Assembly (NCBI GenBank): GCA_963665265.2
Contig: CAXXHQ010000001.1
Coordinates: forward strand, 930,001 to 994,000
Direction: 5' to 3'
DNA from: CAXXHQ01 sp963665265
GTDB lineage: Bacteria; Planctomycetota; Planctomycetia; Pirellulales; Thermoguttaceae
Length of the DNA stretch: 64,000 nucleotides
Both the position numbers and the translations under genes were made by a program. This document shows positions 50,905-60,303 of the stretch, piece by piece. Numbering within the stretch: position 1 is the stretch's first letter; each line of letters starts with the position of its first letter. The notes beneath the pieces are model-generated. The model ran no database searches. It saw nothing but the letters and a program-made list of their open reading frames with translations, and had not been told where the DNA came from.

Positions 50905-53148
50905 TTGAAAGAACGTATTGAACGTCAAATTGGGGCTAGTGTTCTATCTATTGAAACCGGCGAGTTAGCCAAGCAGGCGGCCGGCAGCTGCCTCGTGCAG
51001 TACGGCGAAACCGTCGTTCTCGCCGCCACGGCCACCGGAGCCGCGCGTCCGGGCCAGGACTTTTTCCCGCTCACCTGTGATTATCGCGAACGCGTCGCGG
51101 CGGCCGGCAAGTTCCCCGGCGGCTTCCTCAAGCGCGAAGGCCGTCCGACGACCAAGGAAATCCTCACCGCTCGGTTGATGGATCGTCCTATTCGTCCGCT
51201 CTTCCCGGAAGGATTCATCGACGAAGTTCAGGTCATGGCCACCGTCTTGGCCGCCGATCGCCAAAACGATCCCGACGTGTTGGCGATGAACGCCGCCTCG
51301 GCAGCGTTGGCCATTTCGCAGCTTCCCTTCCTCGGCCCATTAGGCTCCGTCCGTCTCGGCCTCGTCGAGGGCGAGCTGATCGTCTTCCCGACGCACGATC
51401 AATTGGAAAATAGCGAGTTGGATTTGGTCGTAACCGGCAGCAAGACCTCGATTTTGATGATCGAAGGTTTCGCGCAAGAGATTCCCGAAACGCAAATGGC
51501 CGATTACGTCGTGAAGGCTCACGAGTACATCAAGATTATTTGCGAGATGCAAGAAGAGTTGGCCGCGAAGGTCGGCAAGCCGAAGGTCGAATTCGTCGCT
51601 CCTTCCGACAACGGATTGTACGACTCGCTGAAGAGCAAGTATTACGACGCCTTCCGCTCGGCGAAGCAGACCGAAGGCAAGCTCGCCCGCGCCGAGGCCT
51701 GCGACGCGTTGAAGGCGACGGCCGTCGCCGAGACGATTCCCGATCCGGCCGCCGAAGGGGCGATCACGACCGACGCCTTTAACGTCGCCTGGGGAAAACT
51801 GGAACAACGCATCGTTCGCGACTTGATCCTTTCGGGCAAGCGCGCCGACGGCCGCGACCTTCGCACGCTTCGTCCGATCTCCTGCCGCGTCGACGTTTTG
51901 CCTCGCGTGCACGGCTCGGCCGTGTTCCAACGCGGCGAAACTCAATCGCTGGCCACTGTCACGCTCGGCACCGGGCGCGACGAGCAACGCGTGGACGGGC
52001 TGATCGACGAGTACGCTCAAAAGTTCATGCTTCACTATTACTTCCCGCCGTACTCGGTGGGCGAATGCCGTCCGATCCGCGGACCGGGCCGACGCGAAAT
52101 CGGTCATGGCGCCTTGGCCGAGCGCAGCGTGAAGTCGGTGATTCCGGCTCCGGAAGATTTCCCTTACACGATCCGAATTATTTCCGACATTCTCGAGTCG
52201 AACGGCTCGAGCTCAATGGCCACGGTTTGCTCGGCGACGCTCGGCCTGATGGCCGCCGGCGTTCCGATCTCGAATCCCGTCGCCGGAATTTCGGTCGGCT
52301 TGGTTAAGGAAGGCGACAGCTACGTTCTTCTTACGGACATCATCGGCGACGAGGATCACTTCGGCGACATGGACTTCAAGGTCGCCGGTACGCAAAACGG
52401 CGTGACGGGAATCCAATTGGATTTGAAGAATGACGGCATCAGCGAAGAGATCGTTCGCGGCACATTGGTTCAAGCTCGCGAAGCGCGGATGGACATTCTC
52501 CGCACGATGTTGACGGCGATTTCCCGTCCGCGTCCGGAGATTTCGCCGTGGGCTCCTCGCTTGCTCCGCACGATGATCGATCCGGAAAAGATCGGTTTGT
52601 TGATCGGCCCGGGCGGCAAGACGATCCGCGCGATTCAGGAATCGACCGGCGCCTTGATCGAGGTGGACGACAGCGGCACGGTCGTCGTTTCGAGCGACGA
52701 TCTGGAGAGCGCACAAGCGGCGATGAGCCGGATCGAGGCTCTTACGGCCACGGTCGAAGTCGGCCGCGTTTATGAAGGGCGCGTTACCAGCATCAAGGAC
52801 TTCGGCGCCTTCATTGAAATTCTGCCCGGCAAAGACGGGCTCTGCCACATCAGCGAATTGGCCGACGGCTACGTGGCCACGGTCGGCGACGTCTGCAAGA
52901 TCGGCGACGTGATGCAGGTGAAGGTGATCGCCATCGACGACCAAGACCGCGTCAAGCTGAGCCGCAAGGCTTTGCTCGTGGGCGAAGGCGGCGGCGAGAA
53001 CGGCGGGAGCGAAGGGGGCGAGCGTCCGCCCCGACCGGAACGTTCCTCCGATGATCGCGGCGGCCGAGGCGGAGATCGCGGCGGCCGAGGGGGCGACCGA
53101 GGCGGTCGCGGCGGCGAACGCCGCCCGCGTCGTGACGACCGTCGTTAA
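50905..53148 (+). CDS. pnp: Polynucleotide phosphorylase
   Basis: A 747-residue 3'-5' exoribonuclease. It starts with TTG at 50905, preceded by the strong site AAGGTGGGAG at 6 bases, which settles the start. Order: first RNase PH domain (about 10-220), all-helical domain, second RNase PH domain (about 315-540, with GRREIGHGALAERS and DIIGDEDHFGDMDFKVAGT), KH (LLIGPGGKTIRAIQESTGALIEV, about 565) and S1 (GRVTSIKDFGAFIEILPGKDGLCHISEL, about 625). The C-terminal 50 residues are Gly/Arg/Asp repeats (GGRGGDRGG), a basic disordered tail. With rpsO it forms the conserved pair and it is followed by a strong terminator. Confidence 0.97.
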   Translation: MKERIERQIGASVLSIETGELAKQAAGSCLVQYGETVVLAATATGAARPGQDFFPLTCDYRERVAAAGKFPGGFLKREGRPTTKEILTARLMDRPIRPLFPEGFIDEVQVMATVLAADRQNDPDVLAMNAASAALAISQLPFLGPLGSVRLGLVEGELIVFPTHDQLENSELDLVVTGSKTSILMIEGFAQEIPETQMADYVVKAHEYIKIICEMQEELAAKVGKPKVEFVAPSDNGLYDSLKSKYYDAFRSAKQTEGKLARAEACDALKATAVAETIPDPAAEGAITTDAFNVAWGKLEQRIVRDLILSGKRADGRDLRTLRPISCRVDVLPRVHGSAVFQRGETQSLATVTLGTGRDEQRVDGLIDEYAQKFMLHYYFPPYSVGECRPIRGPGRREIGHGALAERSVKSVIPAPEDFPYTIRIISDILESNGSSSMATVCSATLGLMAAGVPISNPVAGISVGLVKEGDSYVLLTDIIGDEDHFGDMDFKVAGTQNGVTGIQLDLKNDGISEEIVRGTLVQAREARMDILRTMLTAISRPRPEISPWAPRLLRTMIDPEKIGLLIGPGGKTIRAIQESTGALIEVDDSGTVVVSSDDLESAQAAMSRIEALTATVEVGRVYEGRVTSIKDFGAFIEILPGKDGLCHISELADGYVATVGDVCKIGDVMQVKVIAIDDQDRVKLSRKALLVGEGGGENGGSEGGERPPRPERSSDDRGGRGGDRGGRGGDRGGRGGERRPRRDDRR

Positions 53149-53182
53149 TCGACTCTCGCGATGATTGATTAAAAAACGAATC

Positions 53183-53215
53183 GCGGCCGGCTTATCAAAG
53201 TCGGCCGCTTTTTTT
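53183..53215 (+). terminator. Strong Rho-independent terminator of pnp
   Basis: Stem GCGGCCGGCTT (53183-53193) with AAGTCGGCCGC (53198-53208), loop ATCA, one G-U pair, followed by TTTTTTT. Confidence 0.92.
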
Positions 53216-53275
53216 GTATAATGGCGGAAGCGTCGCCCACTCTTCACTCTCACTTCGCTTCCGAATTCGACCGCC

Positions 53276-55624
53276 ATGAACGCCGCATCGATTTTCGTCC
53301 GGTCATTCTTTTTCACGGCGCATTTCATCTCGGCGACGATCGCTTTAATAGGCGTATTGTCGCCCATGGTCGAAGCCGCTTCGATCGACGTCGATTACGG
53401 CGCCCTTCACGGGATAAACTACACTCCGCGTTATGAGTCGTGGACGCCGGAAAGTTTCGCCCCGGAGAAATATCGACCTCAGGCCGTTCGACGCGAGTTA
53501 GACATTGTCAAGCAAATGGGTTTTAATTCGGTTCGTCTATTGCCGCGAGTGATGTACGCCCCTTACTTTGACAAAGTCCTCGACGATCTCGACGGAAACG
53601 GCGACGTGACCGAAGATTTTTTGAAGGCATGTCGCGAACGTAAAATGAAGGCGATCGTCAGTCTGTATTCCATACCGCCGTTCGACAAAGAGCCGTCGTG
53701 GAATCCGGATTTCGCGGCTGGCGAATTCGCCGATCGCATTCGACGCTACGTCAAGTATTTCGTCGATCGGTTCGACGAACCGTACGCGGACGTCATCGCG
53801 GCCTGGGAGTTGGTCAACGAGCCGGACGTCAATCCACTCGGTCGTCCCTACGATCAGGTCGCCGCGCAATACGCTTCGGATGTGAATTGGCCGGTCCGTC
53901 GCAGCGCCTTGAAGCGCTTGGCGGAATTAACGCGCGAACTCGGGGCCAAGCGTCCGCTGACCATCGGATATATGACCGCTCCGTTATACGATAAAAAATC
54001 GATCGAATTTCTCGACGTCGTCAATTACCACAGTTATCCATGTTTGATGCGCGACTTTGAAAAAGAGTATTCCTTGGTCAAGTCGAACGCCGGCGAAAAA
54101 CCGATCGTCATTACCGAGCTTGCGCACAACGGCGGGACGCACCAAGCGGCCTCCGATCCAATTCGCTTTTGCGCGAAGAATCGAGTCGGTTTCTTTCTCT
54201 GGGAATTCAAAAACGACGGCTATTGGGGAGACACGCAAGGGATCGTCAACGCCGACGACACGCTGCGAGTCGCCGGTCTTCCCTTCGGCATCGTGCAGCG
54301 TTATCCGCATTTTCGACTTTTCACGACGATCGCCTTTGACCGCACTCCGGCCGGGAAAGGGAATATCGACGCAAGCTGGGCGGGCCAAGCCGGGGCGATT
54401 GAAAATGCAAAAAACGATCCGGCCGAAGCATATAAGATGCTCGAGTATTCCTATAACGTCGCTCGCGCGGTCGTTCCCTATTGGACCGCCGATTTCAAAG
54501 ACGCTTATCCGCCGTTCACGAAGGCCACGCCAATAGCCTTGCGGGTCAAGCCGTTCTTGGATTGCTATGACGCGATGCGGCCTTACGTCCGAACGACCGA
54601 GTCGGCCGGCGCCGACGACAAACTCGGGGGACGTCGGCAGATTCGCTATCTCGAAGAATCGGACCCGAATCCCGTCCATGCGCGATTGCGCTACGCAAGG
54701 AATCGCGGCAAAGACGGCTCGGCCGCAGTGATGGCCGTCACGCCCAAGCGAGTCGTCGCGCAAGGCTTTCAAGCCGATCCGAAGAAAAGCTATCGATTCG
54801 AGGCCGACGTTCGCCCGGCGCCTTTCGCCCCGGTCGCGTTGCTCATCGCGGCCGAGGCGAGCTTCGATCGCAATCGCCCCGCCGTTCGCATCACGGTCGG
54901 CGCAAAGCCCGGCGAAGAAAAATTGCTGAAAGACCGGTCGCTTCCTGAAACAGGCTTGCTCGCGGAAAACGTCGTCGTCGCGGAACAGGTCGTGAGGGCG
55001 CCCCTCGAGGAAAACGATTACGCTTCGGACGGGTTCGTTCATCTCGTCGTCGAGTTTCACGGCCTCGGCTCCGCCGCCGATCCGACATGCGCCGTCGTGA
55101 GCGTCGCCGGGAAAGAGCGTCTCGTTGCGAAATTTGAAACGCACGCCGACTCGGCCTTTTGCGTCGGGTTTGAATCGCTCGGCTGCGGAACGCCGACGTA
55201 TTTCGACAATCTAAAATTAACGAACATCACCGACGATCTGGTCGAATTCTCCGACTCCTTTGAAAACGGCGCCGTCGATTTCGACTACCTAAATTACGAA
55301 GGCGAAAAAAATCGCGTCGTTCTGGAAAACTTCGACCGCATGGAAAAGCTTATCGCCGCTCAGGTCCGATTGCAGCCGCGAAAGTTGCAAGAGCCGACCG
55401 AGGCGAAAATCGTCGGACAAAAAGAAGGGATCGTCGATTTGGAGTGGAAAGACTCGTCGAATCGCGAATCAGGATTTATCGTCGAGGTGAAAGACGCGTC
55501 CGGGAAATGGAACGAAATCTGGCGCACCTGGCCGAACCAGACGCGGAGCCGCGTTCCGCTGGCCGACGAGTCGCTCACCGCCGGTCCCTTCCGCGTGCGA
55601 CCGTTCGCCTCCGATAACCGATGA
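53276..55624 (+). CDS. Secreted glycoside hydrolase, GH5-like TIM barrel with C-terminal beta domains
   Basis: A 782-residue secreted enzyme. The signal peptide covers about residues 1-35 (SATIALIGVLSPMVEA then ASIDVD). The catalytic part (about 40-350) is a clan A-type barrel with YGALHGINYTPRYESWTPESF, the acid/base Glu in AAWELVNEPD (about residue 182) and the nucleophile Glu in KPIVITELAHNG (about residue 279), as in GH5-like mannanases and cellulases. Two beta regions follow: one with LVAKFETHADSAFCVGFESLGCGTPTYFDNLKL and a fibronectin III-like end (AKIVGQKEGIVDLEWKDSSNRESGFIVEVKD). The exact polysaccharide is not predictable. It precedes a GH43 gene with 135 bases spacing and may be regulated with it. 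Confidence 0.87.
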   Translation: MNAASIFVRSFFFTAHFISATIALIGVLSPMVEAASIDVDYGALHGINYTPRYESWTPESFAPEKYRPQAVRRELDIVKQMGFNSVRLLPRVMYAPYFDKVLDDLDGNGDVTEDFLKACRERKMKAIVSLYSIPPFDKEPSWNPDFAAGEFADRIRRYVKYFVDRFDEPYADVIAAWELVNEPDVNPLGRPYDQVAAQYASDVNWPVRRSALKRLAELTRELGAKRPLTIGYMTAPLYDKKSIEFLDVVNYHSYPCLMRDFEKEYSLVKSNAGEKPIVITELAHNGGTHQAASDPIRFCAKNRVGFFLWEFKNDGYWGDTQGIVNADDTLRVAGLPFGIVQRYPHFRLFTTIAFDRTPAGKGNIDASWAGQAGAIENAKNDPAEAYKMLEYSYNVARAVVPYWTADFKDAYPPFTKATPIALRVKPFLDCYDAMRPYVRTTESAGADDKLGGRRQIRYLEESDPNPVHARLRYARNRGKDGSAAVMAVTPKRVVAQGFQADPKKSYRFEADVRPAPFAPVALLIAAEASFDRNRPAVRITVGAKPGEEKLLKDRSLPETGLLAENVVVAEQVVRAPLEENDYASDGFVHLVVEFHGLGSAADPTCAVVSVAGKERLVAKFETHADSAFCVGFESLGCGTPTYFDNLKLTNITDDLVEFSDSFENGAVDFDYLNYEGEKNRVVLENFDRMEKLIAAQVRLQPRKLQEPTEAKIVGQKEGIVDLEWKDSSNRESGFIVEVKDASGKWNEIWRTWPNQTRSRVPLADESLTAGPFRVRPFASDNR

Positions 55625-55759
55625 AGCGTCATGACGCGTCGAGCGCAACTTTTTGGAGCGTCAATTAAAATGCCGCAGTTTTTTGTCTTCGGAATAGTTT
55701 CGGACGAAAAAAGAGAATCGTTTACCGCGCACGAAATTTACCTTGTCCGGAGAACTTCG

Positions 55760-57202
55760 ATGAAATCTTCGTTTTATCAACCGCTGGCGTTTTTGATTTT
55801 TTGCCTGTTTCTCGGCGCTTCGGCCGCGAGCGCCGAAGACGCGGCGCCCAAAGCGAACGAATCGTCGTCGGCCAAAGAAGCAGGCAAGGTCGCCGATCCG
55901 TTCGGGCATGCGCTTATTCCGGACCTTGTCGCCGATCCTAGCATTTCGGAAATCGACGGCACGTTCTATTGCTACGCCACGACCGACGGGGCCGGGGCGG
56001 GCTTGGCCACCTCGGGCACGCCCGTCGTTTGGAAATCGAAGGACTTTTTGAATTGGAGCTTTCAAGGCTCTAGTTTTCCGACCGATTTCGACGCGAAGTA
56101 TTGGGCGCCGAGTAGCGTGGTTCGCAAAAACGGGAAGTATTACTCTTTTCCGACTCTCGACGGTAAGATTACGGCCGTCGTCGCCGACGCGCCGGAAGGA
56201 CCGTTTCACGCCCTCGACGGCGGCAACGTTAATAAGCAGTCGGACTGGAAGCCGTTTCCGATTAAGCAAGATAGCGCCATCGACGCCGAAGTATTCATCG
56301 ACGACGGTCAAGCGTATATGTTTTATTCGCGGCGTCGCGTCGTGAAGTTGAAGCCGGACCTGGCCGAGCCGGACGGCGAAGTCATTACGCTCAAAACGCG
56401 AACGAAAGACTACTCGGAAGGACCGTTTATCTTCAAACGCAAAGGAATTTATTACTACCTTTACACGTTAGGCGGCAGCGAAAGCTACAAATACGCTTAC
56501 ATGATGAGCAAAGAATCGCCGCTGGGGCCGTGGACGACGCCCACGGTCGACGTCATCGCGCAAACCGATCGCAAGGAAGGGGTCTTCGGTCCGGGGCACG
56601 GCTGTTTCTTCCATCCGCAAGATTCGGAGCAATGGTATTTCGTTTATTTGGAATACGGTCGCGGCGGCACGAACCGGCAAGTATTCGCCGATAAGCTGAA
56701 CTTCAACGAAGACGGCACGATTCAGCCGGTCCAATTGACGAAGAAAGGGGTCGGCGCCGTGCGGTCGAACGAAGAGAAGTCGCCGAACCTCGCGCTCGAG
56801 AAAACCGCGACGGCCTCGTCGTTCGCCCCAGACCGGAAAATTCGTCCGCACGCCGACAAGTCGCTCGATCGCACGGAGACGTTTTCGTCGGCCAACGCCG
56901 TAGACGATTCGAACGGCAGCCGGTGGATGGCCGAGAAAAACGACGCTGCGCCTTGGTGGCAAATCGATCTCGGCGCTCCTCGCGACGTTTCTCGGACCGA
57001 GGCTTATTTCGTCAAGCCGACGGCCGGACACGCCTATCGTTTGGAATGGTCGCTCGACGGCAAAACATGGAGCCCTTACGGCGGACATGAAGACGTCGTT
57101 TTACAATCGCCTCATCGGGACGCGAAGAGCGTAAAAGCAAGGTTCTTAAAGCTCACGGTTTTGAAAGGCGAGCCGGGGCTGTGGGAATTCCGCGCGTATT
57201 AG
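55760..57202 (+). CDS. Secreted GH43 family glycoside hydrolase with F5/8 type C domain
   Basis: A 480-residue enzyme. The ATG at 55760 follows GGAGA and opens the signal peptide (SSFYQPLAFLIFCLFLGASAASA). The five-bladed propeller has the GH43 catalytic residues: base Asp in IPDLVADPSI (about 57), the pKa-tuning Asp in SAIDAEVFIDDGQAYMFY (about 173) and the acid Glu in DYSEGPFIFKRKGIYYYLY (about 219). The C-terminal ~140 residues are a discoidin/F5/8C carbohydrate-binding fold (ALEKTATASS, GSRWMAEKNDAAPWWQIDLGAPRDVSRTEAYFV, RFLKLTVLKGEPGLWEFRAY). Family members cleave arabinose, xylose or galactose linkages. With the preceding GH5-like gene it suggests plant or algal polysaccharide use. Confidence 0.9.
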   Translation: MKSSFYQPLAFLIFCLFLGASAASAEDAAPKANESSSAKEAGKVADPFGHALIPDLVADPSISEIDGTFYCYATTDGAGAGLATSGTPVVWKSKDFLNWSFQGSSFPTDFDAKYWAPSSVVRKNGKYYSFPTLDGKITAVVADAPEGPFHALDGGNVNKQSDWKPFPIKQDSAIDAEVFIDDGQAYMFYSRRRVVKLKPDLAEPDGEVITLKTRTKDYSEGPFIFKRKGIYYYLYTLGGSESYKYAYMMSKESPLGPWTTPTVDVIAQTDRKEGVFGPGHGCFFHPQDSEQWYFVYLEYGRGGTNRQVFADKLNFNEDGTIQPVQLTKKGVGAVRSNEEKSPNLALEKTATASSFAPDRKIRPHADKSLDRTETFSSANAVDDSNGSRWMAEKNDAAPWWQIDLGAPRDVSRTEAYFVKPTAGHAYRLEWSLDGKTWSPYGGHEDVVLQSPHRDAKSVKARFLKLTVLKGEPGLWEFRAY

Positions 57203-57431
57203 GCGCACAGGTTTTGCGTTCGGCTCGCAAAAGCGAATCGTAGACGAACCGCAACAAAAAACCGCGTTACGCAGGAAGGTCGCTCGCAACGAGTCATCTC
57301 CCCTGCTCTTCGGTTCCTCCGCCCCATAAAAGCCCTGAAAGCCGCTTCGCCTTCCACGGAAATTCCGAAGCGCAACTCGGCCGGAACGGCCGCTATATCA
57401 CTATGCCCCATACCCTAAGCTCTATGCCCTA

Positions 57432-58385
57432 TTAAATCACCCAATCCAGGGCGTCGCTTTTTTCGCCGCGGATTTTTAGGCGGGGGCTTTCGAGCATTAC
57501 GGTCGTATGCGGAGCGACGCTGCGGGTGACCCACGCGCTCGAGCCGATCACCGAGTCGTGTCCGATCACCGTGGCGCCGCCCAACACGGTGGCGTTGGCG
57601 TAGATCACGACGCGGTCTTCGATGGTCGGGTGGCGTTTCGTGCCGCGGACCAAGCTGCCGTCGGCGTCGGTGGCGAAGCTGAGCGCGCCGAGCGTCACGC
57701 CTTGGTAGAGCTTGACCCATTGGCCGATGGTCGTGGTTTCGCCGATCACGACGCCGGTTCCGTGGTCGATGAAGAAGTAGTTGCCGATCGTAGCGCCGGG
57801 ATGGATGTCGATGCCGGTCTTGCTGTGCGCCCATTCCGTCATCATGCGCGGAATGAGGGGCACGCCCAACTTGTGCAGAAGATGCGCCAAGCGGTAGACG
57901 GTGATCGTCTCGAGGCCGGGATAGCAGAAAATCACTTCGTCGAGCGACTTGCAGGCCGGATCGCCGGCGTAGGCCGCTTCGACGTCGAGCGCGAGAATCT
58001 TTCGCAAGTCGGGCAGCTCTTCCAAAAACTCGATCGCCTTCGCTTGACCGAGCGCCTCGAAATCGGTCTTCGCCACGGCCTCGCAATTTGCGCCGCGCAT
58101 GGCGTCGTGTCGGAGCGCCCGGGCGATTTGCTGCGTGAAGGTGTCGTGCAGCCGGTCGATCAAATCGCCGACGTGATAGGTGACGTTGCCAAGGTGCAAG
58201 CCGTCACGGCGTCGATAGCCGGGATAGAGGATTTCTTTAAGGTCTTCGGTCGCCGCCACGATCGTGTCGTAGTTCGGCAAAGGGCAATGCCCGAGATGAT
58301 TGATGCTTCCGACCTCGGCGTAGGTATCGACGATCCGTTCGGTCAGCAGCGGCAGATTCTCTTTGATGCGAAGATCGGTGGACAT
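57432..58385 (-). CDS. cysE: Serine O-acetyltransferase
   Basis: A 317-residue left-handed beta-helix acetyltransferase of the EpsC-like type. It makes O-acetylserine for cysteine synthesis. The N-terminal helical part reads YNYDTIVAA-like PNYDTIVAATEDLKEILYPGYRRR; the C-terminal hexapeptide region includes HPGATIGNYFFIDHGTGVVIGETTTIG, VKLYQGVTLGALS and ATVLGGATVIGHDSVIGSSAWVTRSV. AGGAG precedes the ATG. It completes the sulfur theme with cysH and cysC, though it lies about 11 kb from cysC. The 54 residues after the beta helix end in RGEKSDALDWVI, common in this subgroup. Confidence 0.94.
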   Translation of the reverse strand: MSTDLRIKENLPLLTERIVDTYAEVGSINHLGHCPLPNYDTIVAATEDLKEILYPGYRRRDGLHLGNVTYHVGDLIDRLHDTFTQQIARALRHDAMRGANCEAVAKTDFEALGQAKAIEFLEELPDLRKILALDVEAAYAGDPACKSLDEVIFCYPGLETITVYRLAHLLHKLGVPLIPRMMTEWAHSKTGIDIHPGATIGNYFFIDHGTGVVIGETTTIGQWVKLYQGVTLGALSFATDADGSLVRGTKRHPTIEDRVVIYANATVLGGATVIGHDSVIGSSAWVTRSVAPHTTVMLESPRLKIRGEKSDALDWVI

Positions 58386-58951
58386 GGAAGAAGCTCCTAA
58401 CTCTCAATGCGTTGTAAACGTCGCAGGCGCAGGAAATGAAACGGCGCAGAACTCGGTCTTCGGGCGTCAAGCCGGACAGAGGCAATCGCGACAACACATC
58501 GGCAAACGTCGGGGATTTAGAAGCTTCATGGATTTCTTCTCTCGGAAGGGTTGTTGCACAATCCCTATTGCGGCCGCGGCGAACGATGAACCGCCGCGCG
58601 TTTGGAAATCAGCGTGACGGGGGCATTCGCCCTATCGGAATTAATAGTCGGCAAAGTCCGAAAAATCAACCCGCACGAAATTGTCATCGGCCGTTGCCCT
58701 AACGGAGTTGATATTTCCCTTCGAGCGGAACAAAGAAACGACCCAAATTCGCGGCGATTCGTTCGCCTTTCGACGAAAGATTCATTCGCAACCTATTGCT
58801 GCTGATAGAGATAGGCTGAAGTAACGAAGAACGGCTCCATTCTTAACGGAACCGTTCTTCCGCTTCTTTTGCCGGCAGTTCGGCCAAGCGACGAGCGCGA
58901 CTTTCCGTAGCAGCGTAAGCTCCCGGCGGCGGGCTGAAATATGCGGATTCG
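58386..58951. other. Gene-free spacer with one long hairpin
   Basis: No credible gene. A 13-bp inverted repeat GAAGAACGGCTCC / GGAACCGTTCTTC (58826-58838, 58848-58860) pairs fully on the minus strand if one G-U is allowed. No T-run follows, so its role is unclear; it may be the end of the transcript of the SIMPL gene. Confidence 0.5.
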
Positions 58952-59830
58952 CTACTGTTTTTTCTCTTTCAGCAAGAAATCGACGTTCACGCTAACACAA
59001 ACGGCGATCTTGCCAAAAAGAGTTAAATTATCCGGTCCGCCGGCAGAAATTTCGAAAGAGTTGCCTGTCAGAGTCGGAGGCGGCGGATATTGTCGACCAT
59101 AGGCGAAGGGACCGTGATCGTTGCTCGGAGCGGCAATTCCGTAGGATGCGCTCTCACCGCTCACGTTCACATGGAGAGCTGGTCCGAGGTCTTGCCCAAG
59201 CGAGTCGGCAAGTTGCTTCGCTTTCTCCTGGGCCGACTTTGCTGCCATTCGCCGCGAGTTTTCGCGGTGTTTGTTAATATCGTCGTTTTGGTACTCCACG
59301 GAGAGTACTTGGTCGACGCCGGCTTGAAAACCTTTAGTTAATAGTTCCTCAACTTTGCCAGGATCGGATACAGTGACGGCAAGCGTTTTTGTCGCGACAT
59401 ATTCCATAGGGCGCCCGTCCCGATTCGAATCGAGCACGTCGGCGGGAACTGCCATTTGGTTGGCTTGGACATTGGCTTTTGAAGGCTTCTGAAAGTAGGG
59501 ACGTTCCGAATCAAGCAAGTGACGTTCGATACGTGATTGACTGACTTGAATGTCTTTTTTCGAAACCCCGCATTCCTGGAATGCGGCGATAGCCTTGTTG
59601 GTGACTTCCGCCGCTTCATTTTTCGCGTTTCCAACGTCTTTGTCTCTTGCTTCGATGCTAAAACGAATAATAACTTTATCCGGTCTGACGTAAACCACCG
59701 CTTCGCCCGAGACCGAGATTTTAGGAAGACTGTCAATTCCCGCTGGATTGGAGGCAGCTTGAGCGAATAGCATTGTCGCGGACGAAAGAACCAACGCCGC
59801 CAGGAAAGTCGGTAAAGCGAACATCTTCAT
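58952..59830 (-). CDS. SIMPL (DUF541) domain periplasmic protein
   Basis: A 292-residue protein with a signal peptide (MKMFALPTFLAALVLSSATMLFA, then QAASNPAGID). SIMPL family blocks are ISVSGEAVVYVRPDKVIIRFSIEARDKDVGNAKNEAAEVTNKAIAAFQECGVSKKDIQVSQ and SRRMAAKSAQEKAKQLADSLGQDLG. Family members are found in the periplasm or outer membrane and have been linked to oxidative and stress responses, with unclear mechanism. AAGGGG precedes the ATG at 59830, which is preferred over the longer in-frame extension. A tRNA gene lies just upstream on the same strand. Confidence 0.88.
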   Translation of the reverse strand: MKMFALPTFLAALVLSSATMLFAQAASNPAGIDSLPKISVSGEAVVYVRPDKVIIRFSIEARDKDVGNAKNEAAEVTNKAIAAFQECGVSKKDIQVSQSRIERHLLDSERPYFQKPSKANVQANQMAVPADVLDSNRDGRPMEYVATKTLAVTVSDPGKVEELLTKGFQAGVDQVLSVEYQNDDINKHRENSRRMAAKSAQEKAKQLADSLGQDLGPALHVNVSGESASYGIAAPSNDHGPFAYGRQYPPPPTLTGNSFEISAGGPDNLTLFGKIAVCVSVNVDFLLKEKKQ

Positions 59831-59954
59831 GGTTTTCCCCTTCTGAATTGAGATGACGGCGAACGGATGCGCGCCGAAGAACGGTTTCGCATATTGGAAA
59901 CGAGACGAGGGGAAAAGGCAAGCGAAGCGTCGCCGCCCAAAAAAGAAAAGAAAG

Positions 59955-60025
59955 CTGGGGAACAAGGATTTGAACCTTGACTAACTGATCCAGAGTCAGT
60001 CGTGCTGCCGTTACACTATTCCCCA
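59955..60025 (-). tRNA. tRNA-Gln (anticodon CTG)
   Basis: Read on the minus strand: acceptor arms TGGGGAA and TTCCCCA pair over 7 bp, the anticodon stem is ACTGA/TCAGT with loop CTCTGGA giving anticodon CTG (codon CAG), and the T arm is CAAGG/CCTTG with loop TTCAAAT. U1-A72 and a G discriminator at 59955 are glutamine identity features. The CCA end is not encoded. Length is 71 bases. Confidence 0.95.
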
Positions 60026-60303
60026 GTACATTGACGGGAAAAACCCACGATGGGGAAGTTCCGCCGAGAAATCATAGACTATGGTTCGCGTTTCCCGGCG
60101 TCAAGGGCGGCCGGGAGCGACGTTTTTCGCCGAAAAAGGAAATCTTCGACAAGGAGAGACGCGAAGAATGCCGTTTTCCGGGTATTTCGGAGCTACTTTC
60201 CCTTTTACTCGACCGGATTTAGAATCGACTTGATCCGAGTGGCCGGCGATACCGGCAACCACCCCCTCCAATAGCGTGACGCCGTCACCTGAAGGATTCC
60301 TGC

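Noticed and set aside
52213..53367. A 384-codon open frame antisense to pnp
   Set aside because: Codon-bias shadow; the plus strand encodes complete PNPase with KH and S1 domains.
53984..55144. A 386-codon open frame antisense to the GH5-like gene
   Set aside because: No domain or signal; the plus frame has a signal peptide and catalytic residues.
58602..58805. A 67-codon frame after the serine acetyltransferase
   Set aside because: Starts with TTG, lacks a ribosome site and overlaps other frames; no domain features.
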